DNA from: Neocallimastix lanati (nom. inval.)
Taxonomy: Eukaryota; Neocallimastigomycota; Neocallimastigomycetes; Neocallimastigales; Neocallimastigaceae
Assembly: GCA_016946835.1 (NCBI GenBank)
Contig: JACVTC010000015.1
Location: 1,479,001 to 1,536,000 of the forward strand
Length of the DNA stretch: 57,000 nt
Direction: 5' to 3'
In this document: positions 1 to 8,594 of the stretch, piece after piece
Layout: each line of letters starts with the position of its first letter
Numbering within the stretch: the first letter of the stretch is position 1
Notes under the pieces: generated by a model
Told to the model about the DNA's origin: nothing
What the model saw: only the letters and a program-made list of their open reading frames with translations
Database searches by the model: none
Translations under genes and position numbers: made by a program

Positions 1-4
1 AATA

Positions 5-55
5 ATATAATGGATTCTAAAGTAAGTTGAAATTCTAATTAATAATCCATTATAT
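5..55. repeat. 12-bp inverted repeat at window edge
   Basis: ATATAATGGATT (5-16) is perfectly complementary to AATCCATTATAT (44-55), giving a 12-bp stem around a 27-base loop. The following bases, TTCTTTACA, resemble the right ends of the solo LTRs further right (TTCTTACA). This stretch may therefore be the end of another LTR that runs off the window. Its identity is otherwise unknown. Confidence 0.5.
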
Positions 56-83
56 GTTCGTTCTTTACAACAACACAACAGTA

Positions 84-100
84 GTCACTTTGGCGGAGTG
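84..100 (+). pseudogene. 5' fragment of a tRNA-Ser gene
   Basis: These 17 bases (GTCACTTTGGCGGAGTG) match the first 17 bases of the intact tRNA-Ser(GCT) at 18252-18268, and the sequence just upstream (ACACAaya-GTA) matches as well. The match stops inside the A box, exactly where the LTR of the first Ty3 element begins with TGATAA, so the TG is shared. No remaining part of this tRNA follows the element. It is either a tRNA gene broken by insertion or a duplicate made by recombination between elements. Confidence 0.75.
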
Positions 101-732
101 ATAAATAATAATAATATATATTAAGAAATAGTAAAAGATTTTATAATATTTTAAATATTAAAATAATTAAATAGTAATAACTTAATAATAATCTTGTTCA
201 TAATATTAAATAATTATAATAATTTTTATTATTATAATAATATTATTTAATAATAATATTTATATACATTTGATTGGAAAATATAGTTACACCAACTATA
301 ATAATAATATAAATATAAAATTTTTTTATATGGAATAATTAGTTCTTTAGAAATTAATTTATAAAATAATTATGAAATTTATTAAGAGAATTTATTTAGA
401 AAAATAATGAATTTTAACAATTAAAAATATTTCTCAACGTTGTATAATCAACTATAAAAATATTAAATAAAAATTATTATTATAACAAATATATAAAGTT
501 ATAAACTATATTATTTATATTATAGTATTTAACTATTTTAATTATTTATAAAAAGAATTATAATATTTAATATATAGATTAAATATTATATAAATTTTTA
601 ATAAAACATTTTTTTAAAATAATTAAGTAAATTTAAATATTAAATATCGGTAAAACTTGTTAAAATAAAACAAGGTAAAACGATATAAAATAAGTTTAAG
701 AAAATAAAATAAATAATACCTTAAACTTATTA
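99..732 (+). repeat. 5' LTR of element 1
   Basis: It starts TGATAAATAATA and ends TTATTA, which are near-inverted termini. It matches 6300-6786 from base 252 onward with only small homopolymer differences. About 147 extra bases (roughly 104-251) are absent from the 3' LTR. The right end is fixed by the primer binding site two bases further on. Confidence 0.88.
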
Positions 733-734
733 AG

Positions 735-746
735 TGGTGGAGAACC
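735..746 (+). promoter_or_regulatory. Primer binding site of element 1
   Basis: TGGTGGAGAACC starts two bases after the 5' LTR. It has the form expected for pairing with a tRNA 3' end of ...GGTTCTCCA-CCA. The priming tRNA is not present in the window, so its identity is not assigned. Confidence 0.7.
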
Positions 747-825
747 TCATTCTACTCCCGGGAAAGCAAATTCCTTGAACATTTTTTTATTATTACATTT
801 TTAAACCCATTTCTTGTATTTCAAA

Positions 826-1671
826 ATGAGTAGTAGTTCTAGTAAATCTGTTAAAGATGACTATGAAAAAGCTTCTACTATGGCAAAGGATATTGAAGCT
901 TTAGGTGCCAAGAACACAAAATTTTTCAGATGGAAAATGGAACTGGAAGACATTTTCGAAGATCTTAATCTATCTGAAAAAGAAAAGAAAAGAATCAGTA
1001 TTTCTACTACCACAGGCAAATTAAAAGAGTCTTGTACAAATATTTACTTTCAGAACAAAAAGTTATCCTTTGAGGAGTTTACTTCAAAGATTGAAAAATT
1101 AATTGATAATGGTAAATCATCAATTAAGAACCTTTCAAAACTCGAAAATATTAAAATTTCTAATTTAACAGTTAATGAATTTAACAGTGAATATAGTGAC
1201 TTGCTACATGGAATATCTGATAGAGACAAACCATCTGTTGAAAGACAGATATTCCTATACACTAAAGCCTTTAAAAGAACACCAATTTTTAATATTCTTT
1301 TAAATAAACAACCAAAATCCTTAGAAGATGCCATGAATTATGCTTTAAAAGCTGAATAAACCATTAATGAATATGAGAGTGACGACGAAAGTGATTTTTA
1401 CAAATCTAAAAAGAGAACCAACTTTTCAAGAAGACAGTCAAATTCTAATAACTCAAGACTTTTCGAAAATAAAGACAAGAATGAAAAATCAAAACAATCA
1501 AAAGAAGAATCCGATTTAGAAGCCCTCACCAAGAGTTTTGCCGAAATGAAGATTCATGTATGTCATCGTTGTAATCAGAAAGGTCACGAAGAACGCTATT
1601 GTCCTAACGAAATGACTGATCTCAACAAAGCTATTGCTTCTATTCTATCCTTACAAGACCATTTAAATTAA
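826..1671 (+). pseudogene. Ty3/gypsy gag with internal stop
   Basis: Gag forms the capsid of the element's particle and binds its RNA. The reading frame starts at ATG 826 (MSSSSSKSVKDDYEKAS) and runs to a TAA at 1357-1359. It then continues in the same frame for another 103 codons to TAA 1669-1671. The downstream part carries a CCHC zinc knuckle, C-X2-C-X4-H-X4-C (CHRCNQKGHEERYC), the usual nucleic-acid-binding end of gag. The stop therefore removes the zinc knuckle from the product. A C-to-T change from CAA would explain TAA, but that is inference. The capsid part is Lys/Glu-rich without a strong family motif. Confidence 0.85.
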
Positions 1672-1918
1672 TTAAGGGAAGTTCTCAATCTTCCCATCAT
1701 ATAAATAAATTGAGACCTTCTCGGATAATGATACAGACACTGATGATAACTATTATGACTCAAAGGTCGATTATAAAAATCATAAAAATATGTTAGAAGA
1801 TCACATGACTGAAAATTTAGAAAAAAAATTTTTCCAAAATGATTTTTACCAATAAGAAAATGAGTATTCTTCAGGAAATTCTGATATTCTTGATTCTGAT
1901 GATTCTACTACAGATCAC

Positions 1919-4900
1919 GTGACTTCTTCAACCAATAAAAATGATATCAAAAACCTTATCTACGCTATCAAGAGAAAAGTTTCTGAAACAAATTTTGAGA
2001 AAGATCACGTGAGTAATAAAAATAGTATAAACAAAAATATGTCACGTGATGTAGTTGTACCCAAGAAGAGAAGGAACCTTAAAGAAAGTGCACTTCCTAT
2101 CAGCACAAAGGCCACTCAATTGTTAGCACAACAAGAAAATCACGATATCGGAACATATCAACACAATAATTACCGTGGTGACAATACTACTAAAAATAAT
2201 AACACTGAAAGACTTGACATTCTAGACACGTCAATAATCAGTGGGAAAAACATTACTAGTGCCAAAAAGAAGAATAAAGAAATTAGAAATAAAAGAAGAC
2301 TTGGACCTGATGAAATAAATAAATCTTCAACAACTTTAGAAGACCCTCCAGACATTGAAATTAATGACAACAAAACAAAAAGTAATTATTACGACTTCCT
2401 TAGAACCATTCTAATGTTAGACAATAGGAAAGAATACGACCTATTTGATGCCCTTAATAATACTAACGCGGGAATCACGTTCGCTCAGTTATTCGCATTA
2501 AGTCCACTCCTTAGACGGCTATGTATCAAAGGTCTTAAATTAAATCCTAATGATATAAGGAAAATCAATTCTGTTCACCATGTGAATATAAATGAAAACG
2601 ATAGTGATTTCCTTATTAATATCTTTAAGAATATAAATTCAGAACCTTCCGATGATTCAAAGGCTCATCAAGACCCTGTTGAAAACCCCAAAGACAATAT
2701 TAAAAGAATTAATGTACTTGGTAAAGCTGGCATTGCTTCCGTTATTGGTTCAGTTGACAAAAATATGGTTAAAGTCCTAGTCGACACGGGTTCTGAAGCT
2801 AATGTTATAACTACTTCCTTCTTTAAAATTATTGCAAAGAACCATAAAGTCCTTAAACTAGAAAGAAATTATTTCAAGGTTGCCGGAAAACAGATTATTT
2901 CCTCAGATCAGGTCTTCCATCTATGTTTAAAATTTGAAAATTTAGATATTAATGTTCCTTTCTACATTTTAGATGATGATGACACTTCTTACGATATTAT
3001 TATTGGTCGCCAAGTTCATAAGGATTATCGTTTATATATTGATCCTGACGACGATGCCTTATACAAAAAAACTGATTCTGGACCAGTTCTTGTTGCCCAT
3101 CCTACGGATATTACTATTCCTGGAAACAGATTATACAGAATCTCTATATGTAATAGTACTAATGAACTACTTACTCTTTCAAAACGTTCAGATAATGATA
3201 TTGAATTTAAAAATATTGATAACAAAAAATTAAATAATTTAATTAATGAATATAAAGATGTTTTAATCAATTCTATTGATGATGTTTCTGTCGCTAAAGC
3301 TGAACCACACTCCATTGAACTAACAAACAATAAACCAATTAAAATGAGACCTTATAAAACCTCTTTAGAACAATCTAATGCTCTCAAAGAAGAAATTATA
3401 AAACTGTTGAAGCATGGATTAATTGAACCGTCACACTCACCATGGTCTTTTCCCGTTATTCTCGTAAGAAAGAAAAATGGTAAATGGCGTATGTGTGTAA
3501 ATTACAGAAGGTTAAATCAAATCACTATCAAAGACGCATATGCATTACCCTTTATTGATGAACTATTAGAATCAGTATTCGGTGCTAAATATTTTTCTGC
3601 TATTGATCTCTTCTCTGGTTTTCATCAAATTCCAATGAATCCTAGAGATATTGAAAAAACTGCCTTTACAACCAAATACGGTAACTTCAATTTTAAAGTT
3701 ATGCCATTCGGATTAACCAACGCTCCTGCAACATTTCAAAGAGAAATGAATCGAATTCTTATGCCTCTCATTGGTGTCTGCTTGTTTGTTTACATGGACG
3801 ATATTCTTGTATATTCTCCCACGTTGGAACAACACTTAAAGGACTTAGAAAAACTTTTTAAAATCCTTCGTGACAATAAATTTTCTATCAATATTGATAA
3901 ATGTTCTTTTTGTAAGCATTCTGTTGAAGTTTTAGGTCATATGCTTACTGGTGAAGGTATTAAACCTGTTCCTTCAAAAGTTTTAGCCATCATGTCCTGG
4001 GACATACCTAAAGATGTTTCTCAGCTTGGTTCTTTCCTCGGACTTATTAGTTATTATCGTAAGTTTATTCCTAACTTCGCTGGTTTCTCTAATTGTTTAT
4101 ATAAACTTACAAGTCCCAAAGTTCCTTTTGTATGGACTAATATTCATTCTGAAGCTTTCGAAAATCTTAAAAAGGCAATTTGTTCCAATTCCGTGCTTAA
4201 ATATCCTGACCCAAACCGTCCACTTATTATTCGTACAGACGCGTCCTCGTATGCAGTCGGTGCTGTTCTTTTACAAATTCAGGACTCGTCCAAGTTAGAA
4301 TTTCCAATTTATTGTGTTAGTCGTTGTCTCAAAAATGCTGAAACTAGATACTCAGTTACGGAAAAAGAAGGTATTGCCGTTATTTTAGCTTTAAAAAAAT
4401 TTCGTTCTTATATCTCTGCTTCTCCCTTTCCTGTAAAACTTTTTACTGATCATAAACCTCTTGTAGGTTTCTTTTATAACAGTATTCCTAATAAAGATCG
4501 TCATTTTAGATGGATTGCCATTTTTAACGAATTTCGAGTTGACCTTATTTATGATAAGGGTAAGAATAACGTTTTCGCTGATGCTCTTTCTCGTATTCCC
4601 TCTTCACAACATTTGAAAATTAATACCATTCATTCTATTCTTAGTAATGATGAAAGTAATGACGTTTCCTCATTTGCTCCTCCTAAAATATTAGAATATG
4701 TTAAAAAGAATTACTCATTTTATGATGGTTCTCTTGTTTTTCATGACAAATCTGGGAAACTCCTTAAAGTTATTGAAGATGAGGATGTTAAATCTTCTCT
4801 AATCCGTAAAACTCATCTTGTAGGCCATGAAGGTGTAGAAAAAACACTTTCTAGGTTGAAAGAAGCTTATTACTGGCCTGGTATGTATAAAGATATTGAT

Positions 4901-5752
4901 AAATGTGTTAAATCATGCTTACGTTGTCAATGCTACCGTCCAAAACCGATTACTAAAAATCTTTCAAATATTTCCACTCCAGTCGAAAGACCATTTGTTA
5001 GAGTTGGCCTTGACATAGTTGGTCCTCTCCCTATTACAAATAAAGGAAACCAATATTTAATTGTACTCGTAGACTATACAACAAAATGGGTTGAGGCTAT
5101 GCCACTAAAAAATATTGAAAGTCAAGACGTAATATATTTTTTAAAGGATGTCTTTGCAAGACACGGTGTTCCAGAAATAATTGTAACTGATAATAGTCCG
5201 CAGTTTTCATCTGATATTACAAAAACAATGATAGACTTATATGGTTCATGGGTACAATTTGTAGCTCCACATCATCCTGAAGCTAATGGACAGGTAGAAA
5301 ATAGAAACAGAGAAATAATTAAAATACTAAGACACCTTTGTTTCAATCAAGAAAATTGGGATGATTATATTCCTGCTTCTTTATGGGCTCTTCGTACTAC
5401 AAGATCTAGTGTTACTGGATTCAGTAGTTTCGAACTTCTCTATGGAAGGAAAGATTTATGGCCTCTTAGTGTAGTAATTTCCGATATCAACAAAGCTAAA
5501 AACGAAACTAATGAAGAATACAATTTAAGAAGATTCATTTTACATCAAAAATGGGTTAAAGAAGCTATGGAAAATATTAAAAAAGCTCATGTCTATTGGT
5601 CACAAAGAAGTAAAGCAAGAGATAATATGAATCCTAAATATAAGCCAGGAGATTTAGTGCTTGTTCGCTACATAGGAAGAAAAAAATTAGATCCATTTTT
5701 CTTAGGACCATATAAAGTTTTAAAAGCATCAAAATATAATACCTTTTTCTAG
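1919..5752 (+). CDS. Ty3/gypsy pol polyprotein (frameshifted near its end)
   Basis: Open for 1277 codons. Domains in order: aspartic protease with VLVDTGSEANVIT (catalytic D289-T-G); reverse transcriptase with LPFIDELLESVF, FSAIDLFSGFHQI and the YMDD box at 625-628; RNase H with acidic residues near 774 (RTDAS) and 844 (FTDHKPL); integrase with an H-X3-H...C-X2-C zinc domain and a D,D-35-E core at D1032, D1091 and E1127. Position 1919 is a GTG, not a credible start. Pol was probably made by readthrough or frameshift from gag, but the linker has TAA stops in this frame at 1706 and 1853. The frame ends early at TAG 5750. After a 5-T run (about 5745) another frame continues with a GPY/chromodomain-like end to TAA 5827-5829, so a small indel truncates the last 25 or so residues. 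Confidence 0.93.
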   Translation: MTSSTNKNDIKNLIYAIKRKVSETNFEKDHVSNKNSINKNMSRDVVVPKKRRNLKESALPISTKATQLLAQQENHDIGTYQHNNYRGDNTTKNNNTERLDILDTSIISGKNITSAKKKNKEIRNKRRLGPDEINKSSTTLEDPPDIEINDNKTKSNYYDFLRTILMLDNRKEYDLFDALNNTNAGITFAQLFALSPLLRRLCIKGLKLNPNDIRKINSVHHVNINENDSDFLINIFKNINSEPSDDSKAHQDPVENPKDNIKRINVLGKAGIASVIGSVDKNMVKVLVDTGSEANVITTSFFKIIAKNHKVLKLERNYFKVAGKQIISSDQVFHLCLKFENLDINVPFYILDDDDTSYDIIIGRQVHKDYRLYIDPDDDALYKKTDSGPVLVAHPTDITIPGNRLYRISICNSTNELLTLSKRSDNDIEFKNIDNKKLNNLINEYKDVLINSIDDVSVAKAEPHSIELTNNKPIKMRPYKTSLEQSNALKEEIIKLLKHGLIEPSHSPWSFPVILVRKKNGKWRMCVNYRRLNQITIKDAYALPFIDELLESVFGAKYFSAIDLFSGFHQIPMNPRDIEKTAFTTKYGNFNFKVMPFGLTNAPATFQREMNRILMPLIGVCLFVYMDDILVYSPTLEQHLKDLEKLFKILRDNKFSINIDKCSFCKHSVEVLGHMLTGEGIKPVPSKVLAIMSWDIPKDVSQLGSFLGLISYYRKFIPNFAGFSNCLYKLTSPKVPFVWTNIHSEAFENLKKAICSNSVLKYPDPNRPLIIRTDASSYAVGAVLLQIQDSSKLEFPIYCVSRCLKNAETRYSVTEKEGIAVILALKKFRSYISASPFPVKLFTDHKPLVGFFYNSIPNKDRHFRWIAIFNEFRVDLIYDKGKNNVFADALSRIPSSQHLKINTIHSILSNDESNDVSSFAPPKILEYVKKNYSFYDGSLVFHDKSGKLLKVIEDEDVKSSLIRKTHLVGHEGVEKTLSRLKEAYYWPGMYKDIDKCVKSCLRCQCYRPKPITKNLSNISTPVERPFVRVGLDIVGPLPITNKGNQYLIVLVDYTTKWVEAMPLKNIESQDVIYFLKDVFARHGVPEIIVTDNSPQFSSDITKTMIDLYGSWVQFVAPHHPEANGQVENRNREIIKILRHLCFNQENWDDYIPASLWALRTTRSSVTGFSSFELLYGRKDLWPLSVVISDINKAKNETNEEYNLRRFILHQKWVKEAMENIKKAHVYWSQRSKARDNMNPKYKPGDLVLVRYIGRKKLDPFFLGPYKVLKASKYNTFF

Positions 5753-5829
5753 AAACAATTGACACACATAAAATTTTAGAACGTAACATACATATAAAAA
5801 ATGTCAAACCGTACTTAGTATCAATATAA

Positions 5830-6059
5830 AAAAAAAATAATAATAAATAAAAATAAATTTTAAATTGAAATTACTTTTGAGATCACTTTATTTTTACATA
5901 AAAAAAAAAAAAAAAAAAAATAATATCCAATATTATCAGAAACTTATATTTTTATTTGAAAATTTCAGTAATATTATTATAAATTAATAAAATATCCTTA
6001 TTGATATCAATTATTTCATCAATAATACATTTATATGAAAACAAGACAAAACAAAACAG

Positions 6060-6094
<35 letters not shown>

Positions 6095-6147
6095 ATTTTA
6101 TTATTAAAATTATTTCATTTATTTTTTAATTTTTTTTTACTATATTT

Positions 6148-6205
<58 letters not shown>

Positions 6206-6287
6206 TTTTAAATTTTAACAACTTTAAATTTATATTTTTCCTTATTATTATTATTTTTTTATTCTTTTCAGATAAGTTATATCTTAT
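5830..6287 (+). other. 3' untranslated part of element 1
   Basis: Between the end of pol and the polypurine tract there is no gene. The stretch consists of AT-rich sequence with several long A runs, the longest about 47 bases near 6153-6200. Confidence 0.7.
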
Positions 6288-6297
6288 GGGAGGAAAA
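6288..6297 (+). promoter_or_regulatory. Polypurine tract of element 1
   Basis: GGGAGGAAAA lies two bases before the 3' LTR start TGATAA at 6300. This is the position and composition expected for the primer of plus-strand DNA synthesis in LTR elements. Confidence 0.75.
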
Positions 6298-6299
6298 CT

Positions 6300-6786
6300 T
6301 GATAAATAATATTTATATACATTTGATTGGAAAATATAGTTACACCAACTATAATAATAATATAAATATAAAATTTTTTTATATGGAATAATTAGTTCTT
6401 TAGAAATTAATTTATAAAATAATTATGAAATTTATTAAGAGAATTTATTTAGAAAAATAATGAATTTTAACAATTAAAAATATTTCTCAACGTTGTATAA
6501 TCAACTATAAAAATATTAAATAAAAATTATTATTATAACAAATATATAAAGTTATAAACTATATTATTTATATTATAGTATTTAACTATTTTAATTATTT
6601 ATAAAAAGAATTATAATATTTAATATATAGATTAAATATTATATAAATTTTTAATAAAACATTTTTTTTAAAATAATTAAGTAAATTTAAATATTAAATA
6701 TCGGTAAAACTTGTTAAAATAAAACAAGGTAAAACGATATAAAATAAGTTTAAGAAAATAAAATAAATAATACCTTAAACTTATTA
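6300..6786 (+). repeat. 3' LTR of element 1
   Basis: Starts TGATAAATAATATTTATATAC and ends TTATTA. It is nearly identical to 252-732 and lacks the 147-bp block of the 5' copy. It runs directly into the LTR of element 2, with one base between. Confidence 0.88.
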
Positions 6787-6787
6787 A

Positions 6788-7106
6788 TGTTAAGGTTTTA
6801 GAGAATTAAATAAAAATAAAGTAAAGAAACGCAAATTTTATTTATTTATTTATTATTTTTTTATTTATTTATTTTATTAATTTTACATGATTTTATTTTA
6901 TGATTTTTAAAAATTGGTAGCAAAATTTACAACTATTTATACCTTTTTTTAAGGCATAAAAGTTGTTCTTGCCACTAAATTACATTTTATTTATTTTTTT
7001 TTTTTTTTATAAAAAACTATTAAATTTAAATTGAATTTTATAATCAATTATATAAGATTTAATTATAACAATATAAATAAAATACATTTATAATATTAAT
7101 AAAACA

Positions 7107-7140
<34 letters not shown>

Positions 7141-7619
7141 CTAAAATATTACTAATAAGAATTTATTTAATTGGCTATAATTTTTATTACAATCTGTTAA
7201 AATATTCAAATAGAAATAAAAATACTATTCTAATATAAAGGTTTTTAATAAAATAAAATATTTTTCAATATAAAATAAAACATTTCGATATAAAATTTTA
7301 TAATAAAAGTTAAAATATAATATATAAATTTTTAATTATCAATATATAAAAATATTATTAATACAAATTTTCATTATTAATATAAAAAAAAAATAAGATT
7401 TATTATTAATATTGCTAATATAAGTTTTAAATATATAAAAATATTACTATTAATATAAGATTTAATATAAAAATATAAAGTTTAATATAATTTTTGATTT
7501 AATTTTTGATCTTTGGATTTAAAAATTTATTAAAGTACAAAAATAATAATGTACACATAATGTATTAGAAATAAATCGTAGATTTAATTAAGAATGCATT
7601 ATTTAGTACATTCTTATCA
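6788..7619 (-). repeat. 3' LTR of element 2
   Basis: On the + strand it begins TGTTAAGG and ends TTCTTATCA, so in element orientation it is TGATAAGAA...CCTTAACA. It matches 13943-14773 almost base for base, with the T run near 7111-7132 shorter than its partner. Confidence 0.92.
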
Positions 7620-7637
7620 AGATGCCCCGACGAAGAC

Positions 7638-8594
7638 TCAAGCTTCTCTGTAAGCGGAGTTAAACTTTACTAAATTTTTAAAGTGAACTTTCCTATCGAG
7701 TTGCTTTCCAGTTTTCTGATCTATTAGGGTTGCCGTGTTGAATTGAATTTTTAAAATTTTAAATGGTCCATTGTAATATGGTTCTAGCTTAGCGCGGCTA
7801 AAGTTTCTAACAAGAACAAGATCACCAGCCTTTAATTCTTTTCCTTTTTTCATACTTATTTGTTCTTCTCGTCTTGTTGCCCAATACTTGTTAGCATTCT
7901 TCACATTTTCGCATGCTTCTCTAGTCCATTGATAATGACGAACAAATTTTTCCATTAAAATTTCATCATACGATTTACCTACATTTTCAATTGTTCTTAT
8001 GGCTATATCATACGGCTGTTGGTCTTCTCTTCCATATACTAATTCAAAACTAGAATGTCCAGTAGCTGTGTTTTTGGTAGTTCGAAGTGCCCATAAGGCA
8101 GAAGGTAAAACTTCATCCCAATCTTGATTTTTCCTTCCTAATAAACGAAGCAATTTTCCAATTTCTTTATTTCGGTTTTCAGTGAGACCATTGGATTCAG
8201 GGTGATAGGTAGCTATGAATTTTACATAAACATCATAAAGGTCAAGAAAGATTTTTGTCATGTCGGAGGTGAATTGGACTCCATTATCAGTAGTAATAAC
8301 TTGAGGCACACTATGTCTTGCAAAAACGTTTATTAAAAATTTAATTACATCATAGGAAGTTATATTCTCAGTGGGTTCAGCTTCAACCCATTTGGTGAAA
8401 TAATCAACTGTAACGATAATATATTGATTGTTATTTCTTGTTTTTGGTAACGGTCCTATAATATCTAATCCTAAATGCACAAAGGGACCCTCTATTTTAG
8501 TTGGATGGTTTTCGGTTGGTTCTGGATATGGTTGAGGACGATTTAATTGGCATTTTTCACAATTACTAACAATTCTTTTGATATCTTTAATCAT
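7638..8594 (-). CDS. Ty3/gypsy integrase part of pol, element 2 (separated by frameshift)
   Basis: This 318-residue frame is the continuation of the upstream pol frame. It starts inside the integrase zinc domain (C12 and C15 are the second cysteine pair), then has the catalytic core with D44 (GLDIIGPLP), D103 (TTDNGVQF) and E139 (NGLTEN), an exact D,D-35-E spacing. The C-terminal DNA-binding GPY/F-type segment follows (KAGDLVLVRNFSRAKLEPYY, then GPFKILK). The ATG overlaps the stop of the preceding frame by 4 bases, but this is not a natural start. Upstream, one T appears to be missing from the run coding KTF-Y-W, and restoring the frame there would join both parts. Integrase inserts the element's cDNA into the host chromosome. 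Confidence 0.9.
   Translation of the reverse strand: MIKDIKRIVSNCEKCQLNRPQPYPEPTENHPTKIEGPFVHLGLDIIGPLPKTRNNNQYIIVTVDYFTKWVEAEPTENITSYDVIKFLINVFARHSVPQVITTDNGVQFTSDMTKIFLDLYDVYVKFIATYHPESNGLTENRNKEIGKLLRLLGRKNQDWDEVLPSALWALRTTKNTATGHSSFELVYGREDQQPYDIAIRTIENVGKSYDEILMEKFVRHYQWTREACENVKNANKYWATRREEQISMKKGKELKAGDLVLVRNFSRAKLEPYYNGPFKILKIQFNTATLIDQKTGKQLDRKVHFKNLVKFNSAYREA

Larger units (their letters stand above)
99..6786 (+). mobile_element. Ty3/gypsy LTR retrotransposon, element 1
   Basis: The order is 5' LTR (99-732), primer binding site (735), gag with zinc knuckle (826-1671), then pol with protease, RT, RNase H and integrase (1919-5829). An A-rich untranslated stretch, a polypurine tract (6288-6297) and the 3' LTR (6300-6786) follow. 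Protease-RT-RNaseH-integrase order places it in the Ty3/gypsy (Metaviridae-type) group. The LTRs are almost identical apart from a 147-bp block found only in the 5' copy, so insertion is probably recent. Gag carries an in-frame stop and pol is frameshifted near its end, so this copy is probably non-autonomous unless those are sequence errors. Confidence 0.93.

Noticed and set aside
1357-1359. Alternative genetic code in which TAA is sense
   Set aside because: Hsp20 genes and other frames end at TAA in conserved positions, and the long pol frame has no internal TAA.
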